From Aeolococcus sp050734155 (GTDB taxonomy: Bacteria; Chloroflexota; Dormibacteria; Aeolococcales; Aeolococcaceae), in the NCBI GenBank assembly GCA_050734155.1, contig JBOHUD010000023.1, positions 62,001 through 126,000 on the forward strand: a DNA stretch of 64,000 nt, given 5' to 3'. Positions 41,371 to 48,849 of the stretch are shown here, in pieces. Every line of letters starts with the position of its first letter. The stretch's first letter is position 1. The notes below the pieces were generated by a model. That model saw only the letters and a list, made by a program, of their open reading frames with translations, was not told the origin of the DNA and searched no databases. Made by a program: the position numbers and the translations under genes.

Positions 41371-42011
41371 ACGCCGCCGGCCCGCCCCGCGTGGGCATCT
41401 GCGACTACGGCGTCGGCAACCTGCGCAGCGTCGAGCGCGCGCTGATCGCCGGCGGAGCCCGCCCGCTGCTGAGCTCGGACCCCAGCCGGCTCGCCGACTG
41501 TGACGGGCTCGTGCTCCCCGGCGTGGGAGCCTTCGCGGTCGCGGTCAGGGTGCTGCGCGAGCGCGGCATCGACTCGGTGGTCGCCGAGATGGTGGGGCGC
41601 GGCCGGCCGATCCTCGGGGTCTGCCTGGGTTTTCAACTCCTCTTCGAGCACAGTGACGAGGGCGCCGGGGGCCGCGGGCTGGGGCTGCTGCGCGGCAGCG
41701 TGCGCCGCCTCGAGGCGCGCCGTGGCAAGGTGCCGCACATGGGCTGGAACCGACTGACGGTGAGACGCCCGTCGGCCCTGCTCGACTCCCGCACGGACTC
41801 CGACTTCGTGTACTTCGTGCACTCCTACGCGGCGATTCCCGACGACGCCGGTGACGTGGTGGCGACCGCCGACTACGGCGGTGAGCTGGTGGCCGCGGTG
41901 GAGCGCGGCATGGTGCACGGCACCCAGTTCCATCCCGAGAAGAGCGGCGCTGCCGGGCTGCGCGTCTACGCCAATTTCGCCAGCCTCTGCGCCCTGCCGG
42001 TGCGCGCCTGA
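41367..42011 (+). CDS. hisH: Imidazole glycerol phosphate synthase, glutaminase subunit
   Basis: 214 residues. Class I amidotransferase with the nucleophile in ILGVCLGFQLLFEHS and His-Glu in GTQFHPEKS; GICDYGVGNLRSVERAL start is typical HisH. Releases ammonia from glutamine for HisF. Elements around the oxyanion strand (PGVGAF) are intact. GTG 41367 coupled to hisB. Confidence 0.95.
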   Translation: MNAAGPPRVGICDYGVGNLRSVERALIAGGARPLLSSDPSRLADCDGLVLPGVGAFAVAVRVLRERGIDSVVAEMVGRGRPILGVCLGFQLLFEHSDEGAGGRGLGLLRGSVRRLEARRGKVPHMGWNRLTVRRPSALLDSRTDSDFVYFVHSYAAIPDDAGDVVATADYGGELVAAVERGMVHGTQFHPEKSGAAGLRVYANFASLCALPVRA

Positions 42012-42019
42012 GCCCAGTC

Positions 42020-42757
42020 GTGCTGGTCATCCCCGCCATCGACCTGCGCGGCGGACGGGTGGTCCGCCTCCTCCACGGTGACTACGCGCGCGAGACGGTG
42101 TTCAGCGACGACCCGGTCGCCGTGGTGAGGACCCTCGCCGCCAGCGGCGCCGGTCGCGTCCACCTGGTCGATCTCGACTCCGCCAGGGGTGCGGCCGACG
42201 CGGCGTCGGCGCTGGCGGCGTCGGCCGTGGTGCGGACGCTGGCCGGGCTGGGCCTGGAGGTCGAGGTGGGCGGCGGGGTGCGCGACGTCGCGGCCGCGCA
42301 GCGATGGTTCGACGCCGGGGCCTCGCACGTGGTCATCGGCAGCCTCGCCGTGGGCGATCCCATCGCCGCCCTGGCGCTGTGCACGACCTTCGCCGGTCGG
42401 GCGTTCATCGCCCTCGACGTCCGCGGTGGCGACGCCCAGGCGCAGGGCTGGACACGGGCCGGCGGAGACGCGATGGCTCACCTGGCGCGGTGGGCGACCT
42501 GGCCGGTGGCGGGCGTGGTGTTCACGGCGATCGAGCGCGACGGCGCCCTCGGCGGCCCCGCCATCGAGGCACTCGGTGACGTCTGCAGGCGATTCCCGGG
42601 ACCCGTGATCGCCAGCGGGGGGATCACCACCATCGACGACGCGCGCGCCTGCCGCGACGCCGGCGCGGCCGGTGTCATCGTCGGGCGCGCCGTCCACGAG
42701 GGCATCTTCGACCTCGGCCTGGCGGTGGCCAGCCTCGCCGGCGGCGCCGGGCCGTGA
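42020..42757 (+). CDS. hisA: ProFAR isomerase (HisA)
   Basis: 245 residues, a (beta-alpha)8 barrel. VIPAIDLRGGRVVRLLHGD with catalytic Asp8-type residue, IALDVRGGDAQAQGWTRAG with the second Asp on the opposite strand, and VVFTAIERDGALGGP phosphate region. Isomerises the aminoaldose ProFAR to PRFAR. GTG 42020; its end overlaps hisF by GTGA. HisA and HisF are paralogous; this one has the HisA-specific start. Confidence 0.95.
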   Translation: MLVIPAIDLRGGRVVRLLHGDYARETVFSDDPVAVVRTLAASGAGRVHLVDLDSARGAADAASALAASAVVRTLAGLGLEVEVGGGVRDVAAAQRWFDAGASHVVIGSLAVGDPIAALALCTTFAGRAFIALDVRGGDAQAQGWTRAGGDAMAHLARWATWPVAGVVFTAIERDGALGGPAIEALGDVCRRFPGPVIASGGITTIDDARACRDAGAAGVIVGRAVHEGIFDLGLAVASLAGGAGP

Positions 42758-43512
42758 GCCTCGCCAAGCGCGTGGTCGCCTGCCTCGATGTCGATCGGGG
42801 TCGCGTCGTCAAGGGCGTCAACTTCGTCGCGCTCCGCGATGCCGGCGACCCGGCCGAGCTGGCAGCGCGCTACGACGCCGACCTCGCCGACGAGCTGGTC
42901 TTCCTCGACATCACCGCCTCCAGCGGCCACCGCGAGATCCTCGTCGACGCGGTGCGCCGCACCGCCGACTCCGTGTTCATCCCGCTCACCGTCGGTGGTG
43001 GTGTCCGCAGCCTCGACGACATCGACCGGTTGCTGCGAGCCGGCTGCGACAAGGTGTCGCTGAACACCGCAGCGCTGCAGCGGCCCGAGCTCATCGAGGC
43101 AGCTGCGGAGCGCTTCGGCGAGCAGTGCGTGGTGGTCGCCATCGATGCTCGCCGGAGCGGGGACGGCTGGACGGTGTACTCCCACGGCGGCCGTCATGAC
43201 GCGCACCGCGATGCGGTGGGGTGGGCGTGCGAGGCGGCCGAGCGCGGCGCCGGAGAGATCCTGATCACCAGCATGGATCGCGACGGCACCGGCAGCGGCT
43301 ACGACATCGCGCTCACGGCCGCCACCGCCGCCGCCATCCCGGTGCCGGTCATCGCCAGCGGCGGCGCCGGCGAGCCCGAGCACCTTCGCGTGGTGCTCAC
43401 CGAGGGCGGTGCGGATGCGGCGCTGGCAGCGTCGATCTTTCACTTCGAGTCCTATCCGATCCCGGTGACCAAGCGGTACCTGGCGAGCGCCGGAGTGGAG
43501 GTGCGCCGGTGA
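42754..43512 (+). CDS. hisF: Imidazole glycerol phosphate synthase, cyclase subunit
   Basis: 252 residues. VVACLDVDRGRVVKGVNF (Asp11-type) and ILITSMDRDGTGSGYDI (Asp130-type) are the catalytic barrel motifs; VPVIASGGAGEPEHL is the C-terminal phosphate site. Cyclises PRFAR with ammonia from HisH. GTG 42754 overlaps hisA; GTGA into hisI. Confidence 0.96.
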   Translation: MSLAKRVVACLDVDRGRVVKGVNFVALRDAGDPAELAARYDADLADELVFLDITASSGHREILVDAVRRTADSVFIPLTVGGGVRSLDDIDRLLRAGCDKVSLNTAALQRPELIEAAAERFGEQCVVVAIDARRSGDGWTVYSHGGRHDAHRDAVGWACEAAERGAGEILITSMDRDGTGSGYDIALTAATAAAIPVPVIASGGAGEPEHLRVVLTEGGADAALAASIFHFESYPIPVTKRYLASAGVEVRR

Positions 43513-43838
43513 GCGAGCGGCCGCGTTTCGACGGCGAGGGGCTGGTCCCGGCGATCGTGCAGGACGCGTCCAGCGGGATGGTTCTCATGCTCGCCTACAT
43601 GAACGCGCAGGCGTGGGAGCGCACCCTGCGCACCGGCCAGGCCTGGTTCTGGAGCCGCTCGCGCGGAGAACTCTGGGAGAAGGGTGCGAGCAGCGGTCAC
43701 CGCATGGCGGTGCTGGAGATCCGGCTCGACTGCGACCAGGACACCGTGCTGCTGCGCGTCGACCCCAGCGGACCCGCCTGTCACACCGGTGAGCGCTCCT
43801 GCTTCTTCACCGTCGTGGAGGGCGACGGGGATGGGTGA
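43509..43838 (+). CDS. hisI: Phosphoribosyl-AMP cyclohydrolase
   Basis: 109 residues: VLMLAYMNAQAWERTLRTGQAWFWSRSRGELWEKGASSGH, EIRLDCDQDTVLLRVDPSGPACHTGERSCFF. The Asp-Cys-Asp and later Cys residues bind Mg and Zn. This is a monofunctional HisI; no HisE (phosphoribosyl-ATP pyrophosphatase) domain or gene is present in the cluster. GTG overlaps hisF by 4 nt and the next gene by 8. Confidence 0.95.
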   Translation: MSERPRFDGEGLVPAIVQDASSGMVLMLAYMNAQAWERTLRTGQAWFWSRSRGELWEKGASSGHRMAVLEIRLDCDQDTVLLRVDPSGPACHTGERSCFFTVVEGDGDG

Positions 43839-44634
43839 CCGGGGCGGCGATCTCCGGTTGGCGCTGGAGCTGGCCGACCTCGCCGACGAGATCACCACCC
43901 GCCGCTTCCGGTCGATCGACCTGCGCATCGACAGCAAAGCCGACGGCAGCCCGCTGACCGATGCCGACTCGGCCGTCGAGGAGATGATCCGCGCGCGCCT
44001 CGCCGCGGCACGCCCCGGGCATGCGGTGCTCGGTGAGGAAGGCGGCCGCAGCGGAGAGGGCGACTGGCGCTGGGTCGTCGATCCTGTCGACGGGACCAAG
44101 AACTTCGCCCGCGGGGTGCCGGTTTGGGCGACGCTGCTCTCGCTGCAGCACCACGGCGAGGAGACCTGCGCGGTGGTCAGCGCCCCGGCACTGGGGCGGC
44201 GGTGGTGGGCGGCTCAGGGCCGCGGCGCGCACTGCAACGGCACACCGCTGCGGGTCTCGACGGTGTCCCGGCTGGAGGATGCCAGCGTCTCCTTCACCGA
44301 CGTGCGCCACTTCGCGCGGCTGGGGTGGGGCGACGGCTTCGCGCGCCTCGCGGACGCGTGCCGGGTGCTGCGCGGCTTCGGTGATTTCTGGTCGCACATG
44401 CTGGTGGCCGAGGGCGCCATCGACTGTGGGATCGAGCCCATCGTCAACGAGTGGGACGTCAGCGCGGTCCGCCTCATCGTGCGCGAGGCCGGGGGCCGGT
44501 TCACGGACTTCTCCGGCGTCGACGACTGCCGCGGGGGCAGCGTGATCACCAGCAACGGCCACCTCCATGAGCAGGTGCTCGCCTGCCTGGGCAGCACGCC
44601 CGATCGGCCGGGGGATGTCCGCGCGGCGCCCTGA
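43831..44634 (+). CDS. hisN: Inositol-monophosphatase-family histidinol-phosphatase
   Basis: 267 residues. Li-sensitive phosphatase motifs: GEEGG, WVVDPVDGTKNFARGVPVW (metal Asp set) and INxWDVSA as NEWDVSAVRLIVREAGG. Starts 8 nt inside hisI, so coupled to the his operon, which lacks another histidinol-phosphatase; HisN is therefore the natural assignment, as in actinobacteria (inference from position). A second IMPase-family gene follows at 45.5 kb but is not coupled. Confidence 0.85.
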   Translation: MGDRGGDLRLALELADLADEITTRRFRSIDLRIDSKADGSPLTDADSAVEEMIRARLAAARPGHAVLGEEGGRSGEGDWRWVVDPVDGTKNFARGVPVWATLLSLQHHGEETCAVVSAPALGRRWWAAQGRGAHCNGTPLRVSTVSRLEDASVSFTDVRHFARLGWGDGFARLADACRVLRGFGDFWSHMLVAEGAIDCGIEPIVNEWDVSAVRLIVREAGGRFTDFSGVDDCRGGSVITSNGHLHEQVLACLGSTPDRPGDVRAAP

Positions 44635-44673
44635 TGCTCTGGCCGCCGGGCTCAGCGGTGACGGAGGACCACG

Positions 44674-44784
44674 ATGATGGCGACGCAGCAGTGTCCGGTG
44701 TGCGGCGAATGGGTCGACGACATGGCCGTCGAGTTCTGCCCCACCTGTGGGGAGGCGATCACACCGGAGGACTCCGCCGTCTGA
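44674..44784 (+). CDS. 36-residue zinc-ribbon protein
   Basis: Two CPxCG knuckles in 36 residues (QQCPVCGEWV and EFCPTCGEAI), fifteen residues apart, then an acidic tail. This is a complete minimal zinc ribbon. GGAGG lies 7 nt before ATG 44674. Lies 39 bp after hisN on the same strand, possibly the last his-operon gene. Too small for an enzyme; probably an RNA- or protein-binding accessory. Not recognised as a named family. Confidence 0.7.
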   Translation: MMATQQCPVCGEWVDDMAVEFCPTCGEAITPEDSAV

Positions 44785-44794
44785 GCGCAGCCGG

Positions 44795-45445
44795 TCAGTG
44801 CGCTCCCGCGCCCTCACCGACGGGGAGCTCGGCGTCGATCCACGCCTGCAGCGCGTCGCCCGATTCCCACGAGGTGATCAGGGCATGGCGGGGCTGGGGT
44901 CCGGGGTTGTGCACCACGTGCCAGAGGCGCTGGGTGTCGATGACCATCTGCATGCCGGCGTGCAGCGGGATCAGCGATTCCGTCGCCTCATCGTCCTTGT
45001 CCTGGCGGAGGATGAAGGTGGCGTTGGTGTCGGTGAGCTCCAACCACGAGCGCACCACCCACCCCTCGCCGTCGGGGTTGAGCCGGTTGTTGTCGTCGAG
45101 ATGCTGCTGGCGGCGGGCGTACGCCTCGTCGCTGGGGTTGAGCTTGATGACGCGCACGCGGCCGTAGCGCGCCCCCACCGCCTCGACGTAGCGGACCAGC
45201 GAGGGGGCGATCTCGCGGTTCCTGGTCCAGATGCCGTCCTTGTCGGGCTTGCCATGGTCCCAGAAGCCGGCGCACTCCATCTCGCCGAGCGCCGAGGCCA
45301 GGGGTGCGAAGTTGGTGTCTCCCCCGCTCTTCCAGTCCAGGTACTCGAGACCCTGCCACTCGCTGGTGGGGATGGCGGGACCCTGGTGATCGCGCAGGAC
45401 GACGAAGCCCTTCTCATCGAAGATCGGCAGGGTGCGGTGGGCCAT
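44795..45445 (-). CDS. Conserved protein with possible double-stranded beta-helix fold
   Basis: 216 residues. Strands with His and Asp residues in the second half (SWLELTDTNATFILRQ, IPLHAGMQMVIDTQRLWHVVHNP, RHALITSWESG) resemble cupin or 2-oxoglutarate-oxygenase jelly rolls: HxG-like turn plus a WHVVHN strand with His, then an Arg (RHALIT). The usual H-x-D/E...H triad cannot be placed with confidence. AGGAG precedes ATG 45445; TACCCT (45499-45504) may be its -10. Function unknown; Asp/Asn beta-hydroxylase-like enzymes come to mind. Confidence 0.55.
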   Translation of the reverse strand: MAHRTLPIFDEKGFVVLRDHQGPAIPTSEWQGLEYLDWKSGGDTNFAPLASALGEMECAGFWDHGKPDKDGIWTRNREIAPSLVRYVEAVGARYGRVRVIKLNPSDEAYARRQQHLDDNNRLNPDGEGWVVRSWLELTDTNATFILRQDKDDEATESLIPLHAGMQMVIDTQRLWHVVHNPGPQPRHALITSWESGDALQAWIDAELPVGEGAGAH

Positions 45446-45532
45446 GGCTGGAGACTCCTGTGGGGGGAGGACGCCGAGCGATTGTCGAAGCTGCCGCTAG
45501 GGTACGCCGGGCGCCACCGCCGGGGTCGCCGG

Positions 45533-45538
45533 TAGGCT
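45533..45538 (+). promoter_or_regulatory. Leaderless -10 element TAGGCT
   Basis: TAGGCT, 6 nt before the GTG at 45545. Identical to the -10 of the MrfB-like gene. Confidence 0.45.
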
Positions 45539-45544
45539 TGCGCC

Positions 45545-46348
45545 GTGATCGGCCCCGCCGTCGCCGCGCTCGACGAGGAGCTCGCGCTCGCCCACGAGCT
45601 GGCCGACCTGGCCGACGCCATCTCGATGGATCGATTCCGGGCCCTCGACCTGGTGGTCACCTCCAAGCCCGACCTCACCCCGGTCACCGAGGCCGACCAT
45701 GGCATCGAGCGCGCCATCCGCGAGCTCTTGGGCCGCCGTCGCCCCGACCACGGCATCGTCGGCGAGGAGTTCGGGGGCGACGTGCACGCCCGCGCGGGGT
45801 GGCGCTGGGTGATCGACCCCATCGACGGCACCAAGAGCTTCGTGCGCGGCAACGAGACGTGGGGGACGCTGATCGCCCTGCAACAGGACGGACGCTCGAT
45901 GGTGGCGATCGCCTCCACGCCCTCCTACGGGCACCGCTACGCCGCCGTTCGCGGGGGCGGGGCAACGGTGGACGGACGCAGCCTGCGGGTGTCGCAGATC
46001 AGCAGCATCGAGCAGTCCCTGATCGCCCACACCTCGGTGTCAGGATTCGCCCGCATCGGCATGTCCGCGGCACTGGTGGCGATCGCGGGACGGTGCTGGG
46101 ACGCGCGCGGGATGGGCAACACCCATTCGCACCTGGCCGTCGCGCGGGGGACGGCGGACATCGGCTGGACGTCGCGCGCCAATCTCTGGGACTACGCCGC
46201 CCTCTCCCTGATCGTCGAGGAGGCGGGGGGGCGGTTCCTGGACCGATCCGCCGATGGTCCGCTTGGCGGCACCGGGCTGTCCACCAACGGGCTGCTCCAC
46301 GACGAGGTCGTCGCCCTCACCGGCGCCGACCGCCACCGCCGGCCCTGA
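45545..46348 (+). CDS. Inositol-monophosphatase-family phosphatase
   Basis: 267 residues. GEEFGGD, WVIDPIDGTKSFVRGNETWGTL and WTSRANLWDYAALSLIVEEAGG are the metal-binding and catalytic segments. It is a paralogue of hisN in the his operon (same ELADLADxI N-terminus) but is monocistronic with its own leaderless promoter, so it more likely acts on another phosphate (inositol phosphate, PAP or fructose bisphosphate) or as backup histidinol-phosphatase. GTG 45545. Confidence 0.85.
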   Translation: MIGPAVAALDEELALAHELADLADAISMDRFRALDLVVTSKPDLTPVTEADHGIERAIRELLGRRRPDHGIVGEEFGGDVHARAGWRWVIDPIDGTKSFVRGNETWGTLIALQQDGRSMVAIASTPSYGHRYAAVRGGGATVDGRSLRVSQISSIEQSLIAHTSVSGFARIGMSAALVAIAGRCWDARGMGNTHSHLAVARGTADIGWTSRANLWDYAALSLIVEEAGGRFLDRSADGPLGGTGLSTNGLLHDEVVALTGADRHRRP

Positions 46349-46354
46349 GCCGGC

Positions 46355-46642
46355 TCAGCCGCGCCGTCGCGACCAATCCGCCGCGTTGTCCTCGAAGTTG
46401 GCAGCGTCCTCGGGACGCGATCCCGGTCCGGTCAGCTCCGCAGCGGCCAGTTGATCGGCGTCGGGTGAGTCGGCGAAGGCGTCCTCGCGATCCCCGGCCT
46501 CGGGGGCCGCCCCCGCCGGGCTCACCTCACCCTCCTCCTCGGACTCGCGATCGGCGCTCTCCAGCGAGATCGCCGGCTCCGCCGGCGTGGTCTCCTCGGA
46601 CGGGCTGTCGGGGTATCCCTCGGGGATGTCGTGCTCGGCCAT
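46355..46642 (-). CDS. Small acidic protein of unknown function
   Basis: 95 residues, dominated by Glu, Asp, Ala, Pro and Ser (PSEETTPAEPAISLESADRE), with no hydrophobic core, so probably disordered. The ribosome site is the best in the window (AAGGAGGTGA before ATG 46642) and a TACGAT box lies 15-20 nt upstream of it, so it is expressed. The acidic disordered type recalls stress or solubility proteins. Function not recognisable. Confidence 0.6.
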   Translation of the reverse strand: MAEHDIPEGYPDSPSEETTPAEPAISLESADRESEEEGEVSPAGAAPEAGDREDAFADSPDADQLAAAELTGPGSRPEDAANFEDNAADWSRRRG

Positions 46643-46765
46643 TGCTCACCTCCTTGACCGCCATCGTAGGGGGCGGACCTGATCGTGGTCGGCGTGCGCA
46701 CCCACCCCGCCAGGGACGCCGTGCCCACCTCGGCGACGGCGCGCACGCTGGGGATCGACGACGAG

Positions 46766-47746
46766 CTATCCGGGCTGGGCGCCTCCGCCTGACCCGCTCC
46801 AGCCGCGCCGCATGTGCAGCCGCACGGTCGTTCCCGCCGCGGAGGAGCGCAGCTGCACGAGGTCGCAGAGGTGATTGACCAGCCACAGGCCGCGACCGTC
46901 GCGCCAACCATCTCCCGGTCGCCGCCGGTCGACCAGAGCAGAGATGATCCGGCCGGAATCGCTGATCTCGCAGACCACGCCGTCGCGGTGGCGCCACACT
47001 CGGACGACGCCCGAGCCTCCGCCATGGCGAAGGCTGTTGGTGGCCACCTCGTTGGCGGCGAGCACCATGTCGGCCACCCGGGCGGAGAGAAGCCCCGCGC
47101 GAGCCGCCGCGGTGGACACCAGGGTGCGCACCTCGGCGAGCGACTGCCAGCTGAAGGACAGCTCGGCGGCGTCCGCGGCCGGCTCGTCGAGCGGCGCATC
47201 CAGGGTTCCATCCGGGGCCACGCCGCCATAGGAGGCGCTGCTCCGCGAGGTCCCGCCGGCGCTGACGAAGGGATGGCCGCGTTCGGCCTCGGCGATGACG
47301 GCGGCGTCGAGGCGCGAGGTGTCGTAGGGGCAGAGCAACCACCAGGATGGTGCCTGCTCGAAGGCGACGTTGAGCAGCATCTCGTGGCGCTGGCACTCCA
47401 GCAGCGCGTTGCGATCACGCTCCGCCCACACCGGCTCACCGACACCGCGCAGGCGGCGCCCCGAGGCCCTGTGTCCATCGACGAACTCTCGCCACGCCGG
47501 GATGATCCGCCCGGGATTGGCGCCGACGCCCGCCATGTCGGCGAACCTCACGCCACCGGCCAGGCTGCCGAGCTCGTCGCGGAGACGCTCGACCTTGGCT
47601 CGGGCCACCAACACCAGGGTCGGCTCTCCCGCCTCGACGCCGTCACGGATGAACCGGCCGGTGGCGCGCAGGAACTCGTCGTCGCCCGAATAGAGCAGCG
47701 CCTCGTGGCGGAATCGCTGCCGGCCCTGCGCAGAAGCCGCGGTCAT
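46766..47746 (-). CDS. MEDS sensory domain plus anti-sigma-type ATPase (partner-switching kinase)
   Basis: 326 residues. 1 to about 175 is a MEDS domain (FRHEALLYSGDDEFLRATGRFIRDGVEAGEPTLVLV, later WWLLCPYD). About 200-310 is an RsbW-type HATPase: VLAANEVATNSLRHGGG (N box) and GRGLWLVNHLCDLVQL (G2). Such ATPases phosphorylate STAS antagonists and hold sigma factors. Start ATG 47746 overlaps the small peptide gene by ATGA, and the STAS gene lies just upstream, so the set makes one partner-switch. Confidence 0.85.
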   Translation of the reverse strand: MTAASAQGRQRFRHEALLYSGDDEFLRATGRFIRDGVEAGEPTLVLVARAKVERLRDELGSLAGGVRFADMAGVGANPGRIIPAWREFVDGHRASGRRLRGVGEPVWAERDRNALLECQRHEMLLNVAFEQAPSWWLLCPYDTSRLDAAVIAEAERGHPFVSAGGTSRSSASYGGVAPDGTLDAPLDEPAADAAELSFSWQSLAEVRTLVSTAAARAGLLSARVADMVLAANEVATNSLRHGGGSGVVRVWRHRDGVVCEISDSGRIISALVDRRRPGDGWRDGRGLWLVNHLCDLVQLRSSAAGTTVRLHMRRGWSGSGGGAQPG

Positions 47747-47847
47747 GCCCTGCCGCCCAGGGGATCGCGGATGGTGACCACGGTGGCTTCAAGGATCACC
47801 GCCGAGGGGGTGCCGCTCTCGCCGGGACGGCCAGGCGCGGCACTCAT
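47743..47847 (-). CDS. 34-residue peptide gene between partner-switching genes
   Basis: A 35-codon frame whose ATG overlaps the STAS stop (ATGA at 47844-47847) and whose TGA overlaps the ATG of the MEDS-ATPase (47743-47746). N-terminal Gly/Pro stretch (MSAAPGRPGESG), then a hydrophobic strand (SAVILEATVVTIRDPL). The exact fit at both ends is hard to explain by chance. Could be a linker peptide that ties the two partners or tunes their translation. Unknown family. Confidence 0.55.
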   Translation of the reverse strand: MSAAPGRPGESGTPSAVILEATVVTIRDPLGGRA

Positions 47848-48848
47848 GCGCAAACCCCTGTGCCGTCCACCACGACCAGGTTGGGGAGATCCGCCCAGCC
47901 GACGATCGCCAGAGCACGGCGCAGCTGGTGGGGCAGCCCACACACCACGATGCGCTGCTCGGTGCCACAGTCCCCAGCGACGCGCACCAGCGCGCGCAGC
48001 CCGCTGAGGTCGCAGAAGAGAACGTCGCGGAAGTCCACGACGACCTCGCCGGCCTCGGCGATCGCCGCCGACACCGCGGTCGCGATGGCGTCCGAGTTGG
48101 CCACGTCGACGTCTCCGCGGAGGTGGAGCGTGAGCGGATCGCTCGTCCTTTCGATGACCAGCCGGCCGGCGGCGGCGAGGATCTCTGCGTCGGCCCGCGC
48201 CCCTCCGGCGCGGCTGCCGGCTCCGAGGAAGGCGGCTGCAGGCTCGGCAAACGCGGTGAGGCGCATCTCGGCAACCGCGGGCGAGAAGAGGTGCCGGCTG
48301 CGCAACCAGGCCAGCGACCAATCGTGGAGGACCTGCTGCAACAGTTCGGCGGGCAGGCCGATGTCGGAGAGCCGGTCGCGGCGCTCCACGATGAGATGGT
48401 CGAGACGATCGAGGAACGCACTGAGCTGCATCTCCAACAGCTCGACCTGGGCACCCTCCATGGCTCCGGCCGCGAGCAGCCGCGCCTTGCTCTCCAACAG
48501 AGCGGTGCGATCGCCGGCGATGAGCTCGGCGAACTCCTCCTCCAGCGAGCGCATCATCGCCAGCCGGGCGGGGGTGACCGTCGCCACCCAGCTCAGCCGC
48601 TGGGCCGGATCACCGAGCCCGCAGCGGGGATAGAAGCGACCGGAGCGCAGCGAATCGTTGCCGACGGTGAGGTGCCGGCAGGTGGTCGCCGGACCGAGCA
48701 CGCGCTCGGCGGTGTCGGTGACGGTGAAGGCGGCCGCCTGGAAGGCGGGGCACCGCGGGTTCTCGATGAACGACGCCGAGAACGAGCGCGAGTAGGGGCA
48801 GTGATCGCGACGTTCGGCCTCGCCGGCCGTCTCTCCGGTCTGCGCCAT
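47844..48848 (-). CDS. STAS-domain protein with N-terminal Cys quartet (anti-sigma antagonist-like)
   Basis: 334 residues. N-terminal segment 1-80 has Cys17, Cys33, Cys57 and Cys76 plus His59 (RCPAFQAAAF, TCRHLTVGNDS, RFYPRCGLGD), which could bind Zn or an Fe-S cluster. A helical middle (about 90-210) and a C-terminal STAS domain (LTLHLRGDVDVANSDAI, VVVDFRDVLFCDLSGLRALV) with the phospho-Ser site DLSG. Likely a redox- or metal-controlled antagonist in the partner switch with the adjacent ATPase. ATG starts 1 nt past the acyl-CoA reductase stop. Confidence 0.8.
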   Translation of the reverse strand: MAQTGETAGEAERRDHCPYSRSFSASFIENPRCPAFQAAAFTVTDTAERVLGPATTCRHLTVGNDSLRSGRFYPRCGLGDPAQRLSWVATVTPARLAMMRSLEEEFAELIAGDRTALLESKARLLAAGAMEGAQVELLEMQLSAFLDRLDHLIVERRDRLSDIGLPAELLQQVLHDWSLAWLRSRHLFSPAVAEMRLTAFAEPAAAFLGAGSRAGGARADAEILAAAGRLVIERTSDPLTLHLRGDVDVANSDAIATAVSAAIAEAGEVVVDFRDVLFCDLSGLRALVRVAGDCGTEQRIVVCGLPHQLRRALAIVGWADLPNLVVVDGTGVCA

Positions 48849-48849
48849 C

